A model generated the notes under the pieces. The model was not told where the DNA came from. It saw nothing but the letters and a program-made list of their open reading frames with translations, and made no database searches. This document shows positions 8,639 through 17,635 of a stretch of 39,439 nt of DNA, one piece after another. The position numbers were made by a program, and so were the translations under genes. This stretch comes from Thermotoga sp. Its GTDB lineage: Bacteria > Bipolaricaulota > Bipolaricaulia > Bipolaricaulales > Bipolaricaulaceae. Location of the stretch: the NCBI GenBank assembly GCA_020724765.1, contig DYGJ01000003.1:1-39439 (forward strand). The letters run 5' to 3'. Within the stretch, counting starts at the first letter, position 1. Each line of letters opens with the position of its first letter.

Positions 8639-9910
8639 GTGGAGCAACTGAACAGGTCGGGTAGCGGCGGTCGGTTGCGGGTTAGGGCTGCCCGGCTCGT
8701 GGAGTTCCTCGGCCTGAAGCGGAGCATCCTCGGGCTCCTCTCGATGGCCGTCCTCGTGGGCATGGGGGAGCACATGGCGGAGCAGTTCCTCCCCCTCTAC
8801 CTGCTCGCCCTCGGCGGCGGGTTCCTCTCGGTGGGGTTCCTGAACGGGATGGACAACCTCCTCGGCGCCCTGTATTCATTCCCCGGCGGTTACCTTGCTG
8901 ACCGGATGGGCACGAAACGCGCTCTGCTCTTGTTCAACGTGCTGTCGATGGTCGGGTTTCTCATCGTCGTCCTCATTCCTGCGTGGCAAGCGGTGCTGGC
9001 CGGGGCGGTCCTCTTCCTTTCTTGGACAGCCATCTCGCTCCCCGCGACGATGGGCCTGGTGGCCCGTGCCCTGCCCAAGGACAAGCGGACGATGGGGGTG
9101 TCGATCCACTCCCTCGTGCGCCGGGTGCCAATGGCGCTCGGACCGATGGTCGGGGGGGCGTTCATCGGCATGTGGGGGGTGGAGCTGGGGGTGCGCCTGG
9201 CGTTCGTGGGGGCGCTCGTCATGGCCCTCGTGGCGGCGATCCTGCAGCAGGTCTTGATCGAGGACGACCGTAAGCCGGGGGAAGCGCGCGCGGCCTCCCA
9301 GGCGGAGGGGAACCCGCTCCGGCTATGGAAGGAGATGAGTGGGGACCTGCGGCGGCTCCTCGTGGCGGACATCCTGGTCCGGTTCTGCGAGCAGATCCCG
9401 TACGCCTTCGTGGTGGTGTGGGCGGTGGGAACGGCCGCTGCCCCCGGCCCGGTAACCGCTCTCCAGTTCGGGGTCCTGCGCTCGATCGAGATGGCCACGG
9501 CAATCCTCATCTACATCCCGGTGGCCTATCTCGCGGACCGGGGGCACAAGAAGCCGTTCGTGGTCGCGACGTTCGTCTTCTTCACCCTGTTTCCCGTGCT
9601 GCTTCTCTTTTCCCGTTCGTTCGGGATGCTCGTGGTGGCGTTCGTCCTGCGGGGGTTGAAGGAGTTCGGCGAGCCAACGCGCAAGGCGCTGATCATGGAC
9701 TTCGCTCCAGAGGGGCGGAAGGCGGGGATGTTCGGCCTCTACTACCTCGTGCGGGACGTGATCGTGTCCGTGGCCGCGTTCGGCGGGGCGCTCCTGTGGT
9801 CGGTGCAGCCGGAGGTGAACCTCCTCGCCGCGTTCGGGTTCGGAGCGGCGGGCACGCTATGGTTCGCCCTGAAGGGCCGCGACCTCGGTCCAAGGAGGGA
9901 ACATGCCTGA
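8639..9910 (+). CDS. MFS transporter
   Basis: 423 aa, about 12 hydrophobic segments, GGYLADRMGTKRALLL MFS motif; GTG start. Confidence 0.88.
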   Translation: MEQLNRSGSGGRLRVRAARLVEFLGLKRSILGLLSMAVLVGMGEHMAEQFLPLYLLALGGGFLSVGFLNGMDNLLGALYSFPGGYLADRMGTKRALLLFNVLSMVGFLIVVLIPAWQAVLAGAVLFLSWTAISLPATMGLVARALPKDKRTMGVSIHSLVRRVPMALGPMVGGAFIGMWGVELGVRLAFVGALVMALVAAILQQVLIEDDRKPGEARAASQAEGNPLRLWKEMSGDLRRLLVADILVRFCEQIPYAFVVVWAVGTAAAPGPVTALQFGVLRSIEMATAILIYIPVAYLADRGHKKPFVVATFVFFTLFPVLLLFSRSFGMLVVAFVLRGLKEFGEPTRKALIMDFAPEGRKAGMFGLYYLVRDVIVSVAAFGGALLWSVQPEVNLLAAFGFGAAGTLWFALKGRDLGPRREHA

Positions 9911-10259
9911 CGAAGAGAGATTGATCGCGGCGTGCGGGATCGACTGCACGGATTGCGACATCCGCCGTGCACCAACGGACCCGGAACTGCAGCGCACAAT
10001 CATTGAGTGGTTCAAGAAGAAGCGGAACCTCGACGTGAAGCCGGAGGCGATCCGTTGCTCGTGGTGCCGGGGTAACCGCGCCGATCACTGGTCCGCGGAC
10101 TGCTGGATCCTCCGCTGCTGCGTGGACGAGAGGGGCCTCGCCCACTGCTCCCAGTGCGCGGACTTTCCCTGTTCCCGCCTTATAGAGTGGGCGAAGCAGG
10201 ACGAGGGATACGGCCGGGCATTCGCTCGTCTCCAGGCAATGCGATCGGCCTCAGGGTGA
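9903..10259 (+). CDS. DUF3795 domain-containing protein
   Basis: 118 aa; ACGIDCTDCDIRRA, RCSWCRGNRADHWSADCWILRCCVDERGLAHCSQCADFPCSRL. Start overlaps the MFS stop. Confidence 0.85.
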   Translation: MPDEERLIAACGIDCTDCDIRRAPTDPELQRTIIEWFKKKRNLDVKPEAIRCSWCRGNRADHWSADCWILRCCVDERGLAHCSQCADFPCSRLIEWAKQDEGYGRAFARLQAMRSASG

Positions 10260-10383
10260 TCCTGCGCAGTCCCTGAGAGAGACTGAGGGGTACGTGCCTC
10301 CAGCACGTAGCTTGTGATCCGTACCGCCCTTCTTCGGCCTACAAGGTACAGGCCACGAGCTCGTGCTCTTTCTCAACTCCCGA

Positions 10384-10414
10384 CAGCCGTCGGGCATGAA
10401 GCACGACGTTACGG
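10384..10414. repeat. Diverged copy of the hairpin repeat found at 17429-17460
   Basis: cagccgtcgggcatgaagcAcgAcgTtac compared with the reverse complement of 17429-17460, cggccgtcgggcatgaagcCcgCcgCtac; a 17-nt identical core. Confidence 0.55.
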
Positions 10415-10466
10415 TCCCTCCTGGGTGCAAAGCGTCCTCTTCTTGATCTATCCGTCGGAAGCTGAT

Positions 10467-10475
10467 TGCTATAAT
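10467..10475 (+). promoter_or_regulatory. Extended -10 promoter (TGCTATAAT)
   Basis: TTGCTATAAT about 23 nt before ATG 10498, with an AAAGGAGG SD in between. Confidence 0.6.
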
Positions 10476-10497
10476 CGCAGTACGAAAGGAGGCGTTC

Positions 10498-10953
10498 ATG
10501 TCCGACCGACCACGGGGCGAGAAGGACGAGAAGGAAGAAGAGAAAGAGGAAGAGAAACGACACGAGAAGCAGGAGAAGAGCTGGGACGAGAAATGGCGCC
10601 ACGATCCGGTGGGCGCGTTCGTGTGGGCGTGCATCTTCATCTGGGCGGGGCTGGTGCTCCTCGCCGCAAACACGGGGTACCTGGCGAGGCTCGCCGAGGG
10701 GTGGGGCCTTCCCAGGCTCGGCACGTGGTCCGTGATCCTCGCCGGGGCGGGGGCGCTGGTAATCGTGGGGGTGTTGCTCCGGCTCCTCATCCCATCGCTC
10801 AGGCAGGCGGTGTTCGGGGCGCTCATCGTGGGAGTGGTCCTGATCGGTGTCGGCCTGCACGAAGTGGTGGGCTGGGACGCGGTGTGGCCGACGATCCTCA
10901 TCGTGGTGGGCGTCTCGATCCTTCTCCGAGGGGTCCTCTTCCGCCGCCGCTGA
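10498..10953 (+). CDS. Membrane protein with highly charged N-terminus (DUF5668/LiaF-TM-like)
   Basis: 151 aa; Glu/Lys-rich N-terminus followed by about four hydrophobic helices; promoter and SD upstream. Confidence 0.7.
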   Translation: MSDRPRGEKDEKEEEKEEEKRHEKQEKSWDEKWRHDPVGAFVWACIFIWAGLVLLAANTGYLARLAEGWGLPRLGTWSVILAGAGALVIVGVLLRLLIPSLRQAVFGALIVGVVLIGVGLHEVVGWDAVWPTILIVVGVSILLRGVLFRRR

Positions 10954-11171
10954 ACAGGACCAAGATCCGGCCTAACTGCTGAGATCGCAGAGCGCGTCGA
11001 GCACAACGGCTAGACGGTTCACCGGTTCTCAGTTTCTCGGTCTGGGAGCAAGGCACCGAGAACCCTGGACTGCGGACAACGGGTATTGAATGACGGTCCA
11101 CGAATAACGGACTACGGGTAACGGGGTTCCTCTGCGTTCTCCGCGACCTCAGCGGTGAGAGCTTGTCGGAT

Positions 11172-12317
11172 CTACAGGCGGCCGAGGTTGAGGGTGGAAA
11201 GCTCGTCCCACAGGTACCGCAGCGGCGTCCACCACGCGTCACGGCCGATGCAGCGGAAGTGGGGCGGCCGCAGAGCGAGGATGATGTCCCCGATCTTGTA
11301 CCGGGCGAGGATCGGCGTGGACACGACAAGGCTCCCCATCTCCCCCCGCTTCATCTCGTGGAGGAGTTTCACCCTGCCCCGGCCGGTCTCGACCTCGAAC
11401 AGGAACAGGTCGTAGTTCGGGACCCACGCCCTCTTGTCGTTCTTCTGCTGGCCGAACATCCCCTCGGTGGCGCCGTAGATCTCCCGGATCGCCGCCTTCC
11501 CGTACAGGGCGTCAAGCGCCGGGGCAAGGCGGGTGTTGATCCCCGGCACGCTCCCTAGGGTCATAATTCGCACCTTCCACAGGGATTTGGGGTACACGCC
11601 GTGGGTTTCCTTCAGCCACCGGCCAAACCGGATCGCCGTCGGGGCGACCCCGCCGACGAGGGTCACGTTCTCGTCCCTGCACTTCTGGTAGGCGAACTCG
11701 AACCTGGCGTTCCAGTCGCGGGGCGTCTTCCCGCCACCCAAGGCGTCGATCTCTTCCTGCGACGGCACGGACCGGATCGGGGTCTCGCGGGAGACGTGCT
11801 TGGTGTAGATCCCCGAGCTGTAGCCGTACTCGACCTCGCGGCCCCCCACCTGCACCGTTCCCACCACAGACGGGAAGTTGAGGTTGAGGTTCACGCCCTG
11901 GAAGAGGTCGAACCGCCCTGTCTCGAGCGCGTAGTTGACCATCGCCCGTCCGGCCGCGACGCGCATCCGGAGGTCGGTCGGGGTCATCGGGATGAACTTC
12001 TCCTCGCCCTTCGTGGTGCCACGGGTGATCGCCCACCCGATCGGCGGTTCGGTGAGGAGGAGGTCCACCTCCCCCGCCATTACCCGGCCGATGAGAGGCT
12101 TGTAGTCGTCGTACGTGGCAATGGGGAACGATTTCCGGTACTCATGAAGGTTTCCCACCGATGCCGCCCCGTGTTCGCGACCGTAGCCTGTCCCACGGTA
12201 GATCTGGAGGAGCCTCGCCAGCACTTCCTCCTGGCGCGCAGCGGGATCGGCCACAGCGTCGTGCCACGGCTTCACGAGGGACTGGAGCTGCTCGATCGCC
12301 TGTTCGAGGGCTGCCAT
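11172..12317 (-). CDS. GH3 auxin-responsive-promoter family protein (short form)
   Basis: 381 aa; YDDYKPLIGRVMAGEVDLLLTEPPIGWAITRGTTKGEEKFIPMT, IYGATEGMFGQQ, ILARYKIGDII motifs. Confidence 0.85.
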   Translation of the reverse strand: MAALEQAIEQLQSLVKPWHDAVADPAARQEEVLARLLQIYRGTGYGREHGAASVGNLHEYRKSFPIATYDDYKPLIGRVMAGEVDLLLTEPPIGWAITRGTTKGEEKFIPMTPTDLRMRVAAGRAMVNYALETGRFDLFQGVNLNLNFPSVVGTVQVGGREVEYGYSSGIYTKHVSRETPIRSVPSQEEIDALGGGKTPRDWNARFEFAYQKCRDENVTLVGGVAPTAIRFGRWLKETHGVYPKSLWKVRIMTLGSVPGINTRLAPALDALYGKAAIREIYGATEGMFGQQKNDKRAWVPNYDLFLFEVETGRGRVKLLHEMKRGEMGSLVVSTPILARYKIGDIILALRPPHFRCIGRDAWWTPLRYLWDELSTLNLGRL

Positions 12318-12323
12318 GACGGT

Positions 12324-13082
12324 TCAGAACCCGCAGCGCTCGCGAAGTTCGATCTCGTGGATCTCCTCGACGATCAGCGCTGGCAGCAGGTAGGTCGCCG
12401 ACCTGTCCACACTGATCCAAACCTCCTCTCCTGCCGGAACGAGTCTTCCCCGCACCTGCACGTTCTTGCCCGTGAGCGACTCGAGCAGAGGATCGTCTTC
12501 CCACGGCCAGCGCGGTTCCCCCACGAGCACGTAGAACCCGTCGAGTCCGAGGCCGAACTCCCCTGTCTGAAGGAGGTAGAGCGGTCCCTCGCTCCGCGAG
12601 CACCAGAACTGACGGACCGAGAGGATGTACCCGGTGAGGGCGACCGGATCGTCGCGGGGCTCTTCGCCAAACCGAACCGTGATCCGAAGCGCCTCCTCTT
12701 CGTACACAACGCCGGAGAACAGCGGGGCGATCGTCACGGCCAGGCTGTCCATCGTCGGTCCGGGAGGCCCCTTCCGACCGAGGAGGATGAGAGCGTTGGG
12801 AGTCTCCTCCAGCTCGAACGGTCCGAGCTGGCGCGTCTGCCCCGGCGCGACCACGAGGAACGGGTAGAACGAACGGATGGAGATCGAGTTCGTGTCCTTC
12901 ATGAACACGGCCGCCGAGAACTCGTACACGGTGGCCCCGAAGAGACTCGAGTCCGCGGTGTTCGCGATCTCAACCATCACGTCGAGCGCTCCCGCACCCC
13001 ATCCCACGGTGCTCCCCACAGCGAGCAAGACCGTCATTATCATCGTCCCGAGTGCTTGCCTGCCCCCAACTTGCGTCCGCAT
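12324..13082 (-). CDS. Secreted hypothetical protein
   Basis: Likely ATG at 13082 (MRTQVGGRQALGTMIMTVLLAVGSTVGWGAGALDVMVEIANTADSSLFGATVYEFSAAV...), signal-peptide-like N-terminus. Confidence 0.65.
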   Translation of the reverse strand: MRTQVGGRQALGTMIMTVLLAVGSTVGWGAGALDVMVEIANTADSSLFGATVYEFSAAVFMKDTNSISIRSFYPFLVVAPGQTRQLGPFELEETPNALILLGRKGPPGPTMDSLAVTIAPLFSGVVYEEEALRITVRFGEEPRDDPVALTGYILSVRQFWCSRSEGPLYLLQTGEFGLGLDGFYVLVGEPRWPWEDDPLLESLTGKNVQVRGRLVPAGEEVWISVDRSATYLLPALIVEEIHEIELRERCGF

Positions 13083-13375
13083 GATGCCTCCTTGGAAAGA
13101 GCGCAAGGCGCCCTGTGTCCCAATCCCGATTGTACGCGCGAAGCTCCGACCCACGCGGGGGCGTCTGCACGAGGACCCGCAACGAGGACCCGAAGGGGCA
13201 GTCGGCTCGCCGCGCGATCGCGTCGAGAACGTGAACTGATGGGGACTACATTGGGCTGGGTCCACCGCCAGGCCGGGGTAGTGGAGGGCTGAACTGGACT
13301 GGGATCAAGAACAGGCGAGGCGAAGACCGTCTGGATTCCCGAGTCGAGCATGCGCCAGTAGGGAACAATCCGCCG

Positions 13376-13828
13376 CTATTCGCGAGCCCTGGCGCCGACG
13401 TTGAACCCAGCCGTAGCCCCTGCGGCGGCGAGGGGCGGGGCAAACGGCAGAACGTTCTCCGGGATCTGCAGAGAGATCCCGATCCCCAGAGCGACCCCTG
13501 TCCCCGCGGCTGCGCCGAGGAAGCACAAGCCGATGTTGCCGTCGATCCCAAAAAGCGATCCCGCCACGATCACCCCCAAGCTCGATCCCACGACCGTGCC
13601 TCCGGTGAAACCGAGGAACGCGCCGAAGATGACCCGAGCGAGGGCGTCCCAACCTGTGGCGCCGAAGGCGAACGCCCACGATAGGGTGTAGGCACCGATC
13701 ACCGCTCCCGCGTAGCCGCCGAGCGTGCCGGCCAGGAACTCGGGAAGGACCGCGTTCTCGGGCTGCACCGCGAACGCCGACACACCCGCCAGAACGAGCG
13801 CTAAAGCCACCACCATCATCTTCTGCAC
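13376..13828 (-). CDS. Gly-rich membrane protein, hypothetical
   Basis: ORF 13376..13852; GTG at 13828 preceded by GGGAGGTGA. Several Gly-rich hydrophobic helices. Confidence 0.6.
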   Translation of the reverse strand: MQKMMVVALALVLAGVSAFAVQPENAVLPEFLAGTLGGYAGAVIGAYTLSWAFAFGATGWDALARVIFGAFLGFTGGTVVGSSLGVIVAGSLFGIDGNIGLCFLGAAAGTGVALGIGISLQIPENVLPFAPPLAAAGATAGFNVGARARE

Positions 13829-13949
13829 GACCGTCACCTCCCAGAGAATCAACTTTAGTCTACTGCTCGCGTCGATGAGAAGCCAGGAGACGCCGTCGGC
13901 ATTCGCCCGCCATGGTTGGCCACGCTATCATGCCGGTGGAGGACGTGGG

Positions 13950-14375
13950 ATGAAAAAGACACTGGCAGGCGGGATAGCGTTGTTCCTGATCGGTTGGGCA
14001 GCGCTGGCTGTGGATCTGTCCGGCGCGTGGACGACCCAGTTAACGTTCACCTCGGGCGTCGCCTCCCCGAGTACGACCTTCACCCTTCGCTTGGTGGGCT
14101 CAGGGTGGGCCCTCACCACGGCATGGGATCCAGCGCTCCCGGAGCTGAGCAGTCACACCCTTGCCCTCAACGGAAGCCTGGGACCCCTGGGCATCGTTGC
14201 CGGGGCCTCGTTCCAACTGAGCGCGCCCGGCGGGTCTCCCGCGCTTCGCCAGCACGGGGACCTCGCTCTGTGGTCGGCTGACGGGTTCACGTTCCGCAGC
14301 GGGTTCGTCTCGTTCGAGCTTGCGTTGGGGAACCTGACCTTGCAGCTCACGCTTCACCGCGGTCCTGGCGAGTAG
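13950..14375 (+). CDS. Secreted hypothetical protein (beta-rich)
   Basis: ATG at 13950 after GGTGGAGGACGTGGG; MKKTLAGGIALFLIGWAALAVDLSGAWTTQLTFTSGV signal peptide. Confidence 0.65.
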   Translation: MKKTLAGGIALFLIGWAALAVDLSGAWTTQLTFTSGVASPSTTFTLRLVGSGWALTTAWDPALPELSSHTLALNGSLGPLGIVAGASFQLSAPGGSPALRQHGDLALWSADGFTFRSGFVSFELALGNLTLQLTLHRGPGE

Positions 14376-14393
14376 GGCGCAGAGGGAGGTTCC

Positions 14394-14900
14394 GTGGCGC
14401 GACCGAAGGTCATCCTCTTCGACGCGGTCAGCCTGGACGGGCGGCTGGACGGCGGAGTCGCCAACGCGGTGGACATGGTCCTCTACTACGGGATCGCCGC
14501 TCACTTCCACGCCGACGCGATGCTCTCCGGCTTAGAGACGATCCTCACTGGTTTCGCCGGGCAGGAGGAGCTTCCCGTGGGGAGCCCCCTATCGGATACG
14601 AAGGAACTCCATCCCCTCGCTATGCCGAAGCTCATCATGGCCGACAGTCGAGCCCGGATCCACCTCTGGCGTCTCCTCCGCGCCCTACTGGGGGGGGACG
14701 TGATCGCCCTCGTCTCCCGGCACACGCCTCGGGCATGCCTGGCCGAGCTCGATCGGGCGGGTGTCGAGCACGTTGTGGCGGGCAAGGAGCGCGTGGATGT
14801 TGCGCTCGCCCCCCTCCCCTTGCGGCTCGTCCATCTCGAGAAGATCGCCGAAAACGTGCTCTGGCTGCGGTACAAGGTGAAGCGAGCCCCGCTCGCCTAG
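14394..14900 (+). CDS. RibD C-terminal / dihydrofolate reductase-like domain protein
   Basis: 168 aa; PKVILFDAVSLDGRLDG...DAMLSGLETIL...PKLIMADSRARIHLW resembles RibD_C; GTG start after GGGAGG. Confidence 0.65.
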   Translation: MARPKVILFDAVSLDGRLDGGVANAVDMVLYYGIAAHFHADAMLSGLETILTGFAGQEELPVGSPLSDTKELHPLAMPKLIMADSRARIHLWRLLRALLGGDVIALVSRHTPRACLAELDRAGVEHVVAGKERVDVALAPLPLRLVHLEKIAENVLWLRYKVKRAPLA

Positions 14901-14918
14901 CCGTCCCTGCCCAGGTAC

Positions 14919-16067
14919 TTAGGGTTGAAGGACCTCGGGTGGGAGGATGCGGACCTCCCGTACCTCCGGGAACTGAAGCGCCGTCTTCTCGACCTGTGCC
15001 CGCAGGATCCCCGTCCGGCACGCCCCGCCCGAAGTCCTGTGCTCCGGATCCAAGAGCGACATGGTCAGCAGCCCGTCCTTGAGGAACACCACGCTCAACC
15101 TCACCCCAGGAAGGGGGTACTCCGAGGCGTAGCCCTCCTCGATCTCCCAGGGAAGGAGCCCTTGGCCGAGCAAGAGCTTCAGCTCCCCCTCGACGGGTTC
15201 GGCGTGGGTCGGCACCCAGCGGGCCAAGGGCATCACCGCTTCGGGACTACAGGCCATGGCGCCGTGGAGGAGCAGATCTACGCCGGCGTGGTAGGCGTAC
15301 ACGCGGACAACCCACACGTCGTCAGGAACCTGCCCGGAAGGAACGTCGGGAACACGCACCAGAAGGTCTCCCGCCACCCGATACTCGAACTCCCGATCCA
15401 CCAGCTTCAGGCGAACCACGTACCCCGACGTGATCATCTGGGCGTACATCATCCCCGGTTCGCGCACCCCGAGGCTCGTGTCCGCAAAGTCGCGGGCGAG
15501 AACCTCGACGATCTCGATCCTTCGTGCGCAGACGGCCAGGTCTTCGGCAAGAGAGGCTTGGGCCCACGCCGCCGCGCGGCGGGCCTCCGGGGCTGCTTGC
15601 CACGATGGCTCGTCGGCCCCGGCAACCATGAACGGGGGCAGAGGTTCAAGGAAACGCTGTGGGGCGATGAGAACCCTCTTTCCACCGGCATCCTCTGCCA
15701 CGGAGAAAGACACGACGGTGTACCCTTCGCAAGGGTCTCCCCATGTAAGCGTGTAGGCACCTACAGGGAGCCGGATCCGCCAGTCCGTGAACACGCGCTC
15801 CGCGCCGGGATCGAGGGTCAGGGTCTCAGAGAACGAGGCGACGATGCGCCACGATCCGACCTGCGGCACGAGCGACCAGCCGAGTTCGGCCGGCCGTTCG
15901 ACGTACCCCGCCGGGCCGACCGGAGCCACCCCGCACCGGATCCGGACGATCCCATCGGCCTCCATGCTCAGCCTGATGTCCGGACGCAGCGCTTCGACCA
16001 GCGGCCCCGCGGCCGCCGCCCACCCCACCAGTGCACACACGATGACCACCCATGCTCCGTACCTCAC
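14919..16067 (-). CDS. Secreted hypothetical protein
   Basis: 382 aa; MRYGAWVVIVCALVGWAAAAGP signal peptide; SD AAGGAGGTGCGGTG upstream. Confidence 0.65.
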   Translation of the reverse strand: MRYGAWVVIVCALVGWAAAAGPLVEALRPDIRLSMEADGIVRIRCGVAPVGPAGYVERPAELGWSLVPQVGSWRIVASFSETLTLDPGAERVFTDWRIRLPVGAYTLTWGDPCEGYTVVSFSVAEDAGGKRVLIAPQRFLEPLPPFMVAGADEPSWQAAPEARRAAAWAQASLAEDLAVCARRIEIVEVLARDFADTSLGVREPGMMYAQMITSGYVVRLKLVDREFEYRVAGDLLVRVPDVPSGQVPDDVWVVRVYAYHAGVDLLLHGAMACSPEAVMPLARWVPTHAEPVEGELKLLLGQGLLPWEIEEGYASEYPLPGVRLSVVFLKDGLLTMSLLDPEHRTSGGACRTGILRAQVEKTALQFPEVREVRILPPEVLQP

Positions 16068-16174
16068 ACCGCACCTCCTTGGGCGCGCCCTCGCGCTATC
16101 CGCTTCGCGTTCCAGCGCCGCGCCATCACGTTCCGAGTATAGGACAGATGCGCGCTCTGCCCAAGAGGCTGGTG

Positions 16175-16204
16175 TTGACGCTGGCCCGACCTCGGGAGTA
16201 GAGT
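16175..16204 (+). promoter_or_regulatory. Sigma70-like promoter TTGACG-N18-TAGAGT
   Basis: -35 at 16175-16180, -10 at 16199-16204, only 7 nt before ATG 16212. Confidence 0.6.
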
Positions 16205-16211
16205 CGCGGAC

Positions 16212-17399
16212 ATGGCCCTAACCTGGTCACGGGAAGAGGCGCGGCTCTACCAACTCGCCGCGGTTGGATTGCACGGCAAGCGGTACTCCGAAGGAGAAGA
16301 AGGAATCCGTCAAGCATTCCGAGATCTGAGGGCGGTCCAGCTCGACCCGCTCCCTATCCTAGGGCGGAACCACGACCTCGTCCTCCAATCCCGCGTCATG
16401 GGCACGCATCCGGCGATGTTCCTCGACCTCCTGCACCGCGAGCGGTTGGGGTTCGAGTACTGGGACAAGATGTTGTGCGCGATCCCGATCGAGGAGTTTC
16501 CCTTGCTGCGGGCGCTCATGGAAGCAGGAGGGGAACGGTGGGAACAACAGCGCGAAGAACGCCTGGATCGAGACCACCCTGGAGCGAAGGACGCGGTGCT
16601 GAAGGCGATACGGGGAACTGGCCCTTTGTCCACAGCCGAGCTGAAGAAGCTCTCCGTGGCCCAAGGCGAACACCGGGGGTGGAAGACGACCCAGGCTGCG
16701 GGGGCGGCGCTTGAAGTCCTGTGGAACAAGGGCCGACTTTCCGTCTCCCATCGTGTGAACTACCGCCGGTACTTCGATCTCACGGAGAGGGTCGTCCCGC
16801 GACGAATCTTCTCCCAGGCCACCCCGAGCTGGGAGGGGTTCCTCCGCCATCTGCTGCGGAAACGGGTGGACATGGTGGGGCTTCTTCCCGCGGGCGGGGC
16901 GGCCGAGACGTGGATGTCGCTGCGTCAGGCCCGCAGCGATGGGTTGCCCCAACGGATGGCCGAACAGGGGGACCTGGCCTTGGTTCAGGTGGACGGGGTG
17001 CGCACCTTGTTCTACGCCCGACCCGACGCGGCGAAGGTCCTGCGCGCGGCAGAAAAGGCCTCGCTTGACGATCAGGCCAAGATGATCGCCCCGCTCGATC
17101 CCCTCCTATGGTGTCGGGACGCCCTGGCCAAGGTGTGGGGGTTCGCCTACGCGTGGGAGGTGTACAAGAAACCGGAGCAGCGCACCTACGGGTACTACGT
17201 GCTCCCCGTGCTCCACCGGGATCGGTTCGCGGGGCGGTTCGACGGGAAGTACGAGACGAAGACGAACACCCTCCATGTGCTCGGGTACTGGAAAGAACCG
17301 GACGGGTTTCCCCTCAAGCATCCGGCAATCCGCGACGCGTTCGGGCGGTTCCTCGACTACCTCGGGGGGAAGAAGATCGTCTGGCCCGCGCGCTCATAG
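16212..17399 (+). CDS. ycaQ: YcaQ/AlkX-like winged-helix DNA glycosylase family protein
   Basis: 395 aa; LRAVQLDPLPILGRNHDLVLQSRV, FEYWDKMLCAIPIEEFPLL, IAPLDPLLWCRDALAKVWGFAYAWEVYKKPEQRTYGYYVLPVLHRDRFAGRFDGKY motifs of the HTH_42/YcaQ family. Confidence 0.88.
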   Translation: MALTWSREEARLYQLAAVGLHGKRYSEGEEGIRQAFRDLRAVQLDPLPILGRNHDLVLQSRVMGTHPAMFLDLLHRERLGFEYWDKMLCAIPIEEFPLLRALMEAGGERWEQQREERLDRDHPGAKDAVLKAIRGTGPLSTAELKKLSVAQGEHRGWKTTQAAGAALEVLWNKGRLSVSHRVNYRRYFDLTERVVPRRIFSQATPSWEGFLRHLLRKRVDMVGLLPAGGAAETWMSLRQARSDGLPQRMAEQGDLALVQVDGVRTLFYARPDAAKVLRAAEKASLDDQAKMIAPLDPLLWCRDALAKVWGFAYAWEVYKKPEQRTYGYYVLPVLHRDRFAGRFDGKYETKTNTLHVLGYWKEPDGFPLKHPAIRDAFGRFLDYLGGKKIVWPARS

Positions 17400-17428
17400 C
17401 ACTGCGCTATCTCTGAAATGGGCGTTCG

Positions 17429-17560
17429 GCTGTAGCGGCGGGCTTCATGCCCGACGGCCGTTCGTCGCAGACGAGCTGCGACACTACAGAATCGTGGAAC
17501 AACCGTCGGACACGAGATCCGACGCTACGGAGACGGCGAATGCAGCTGCATTCCAGCCGA
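17429..17560. repeat. Cluster of four hairpin repeat units (REP/BIME-like)
   Basis: A: gtagcggcgggc-ttcat-gcccgacggc; B: tcgcag-acgag-ctgcga followed by cactacag; C: gtcgga-cacgag-atccgacgctacgg; D: cggc-gaatgcagctgcattc-ca-gccg, with a perfect 16-bp palindrome at 17538-17553. B and C run opposite to A. Confidence 0.65.
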
Positions 17561-17635
17561 TCGTGCCGGGGCCTTGCCGTCGCCGAGGCGCCCCAAGGCG
17601 ATAGAATGCACCCGTATTCCAAGGAGGTGGATCGG

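Noticed and set aside
10443-10475. Consensus -35/-10 pair TTGATC...TATAAT before 10498
   Set aside because: Spacing of 21 nt is too long; kept only the extended -10.
17429-17560. CRISPR array
   Set aside because: Units are hairpins with different stems and opposing orientation, with no constant repeat and spacer length; no cas genes in the window.
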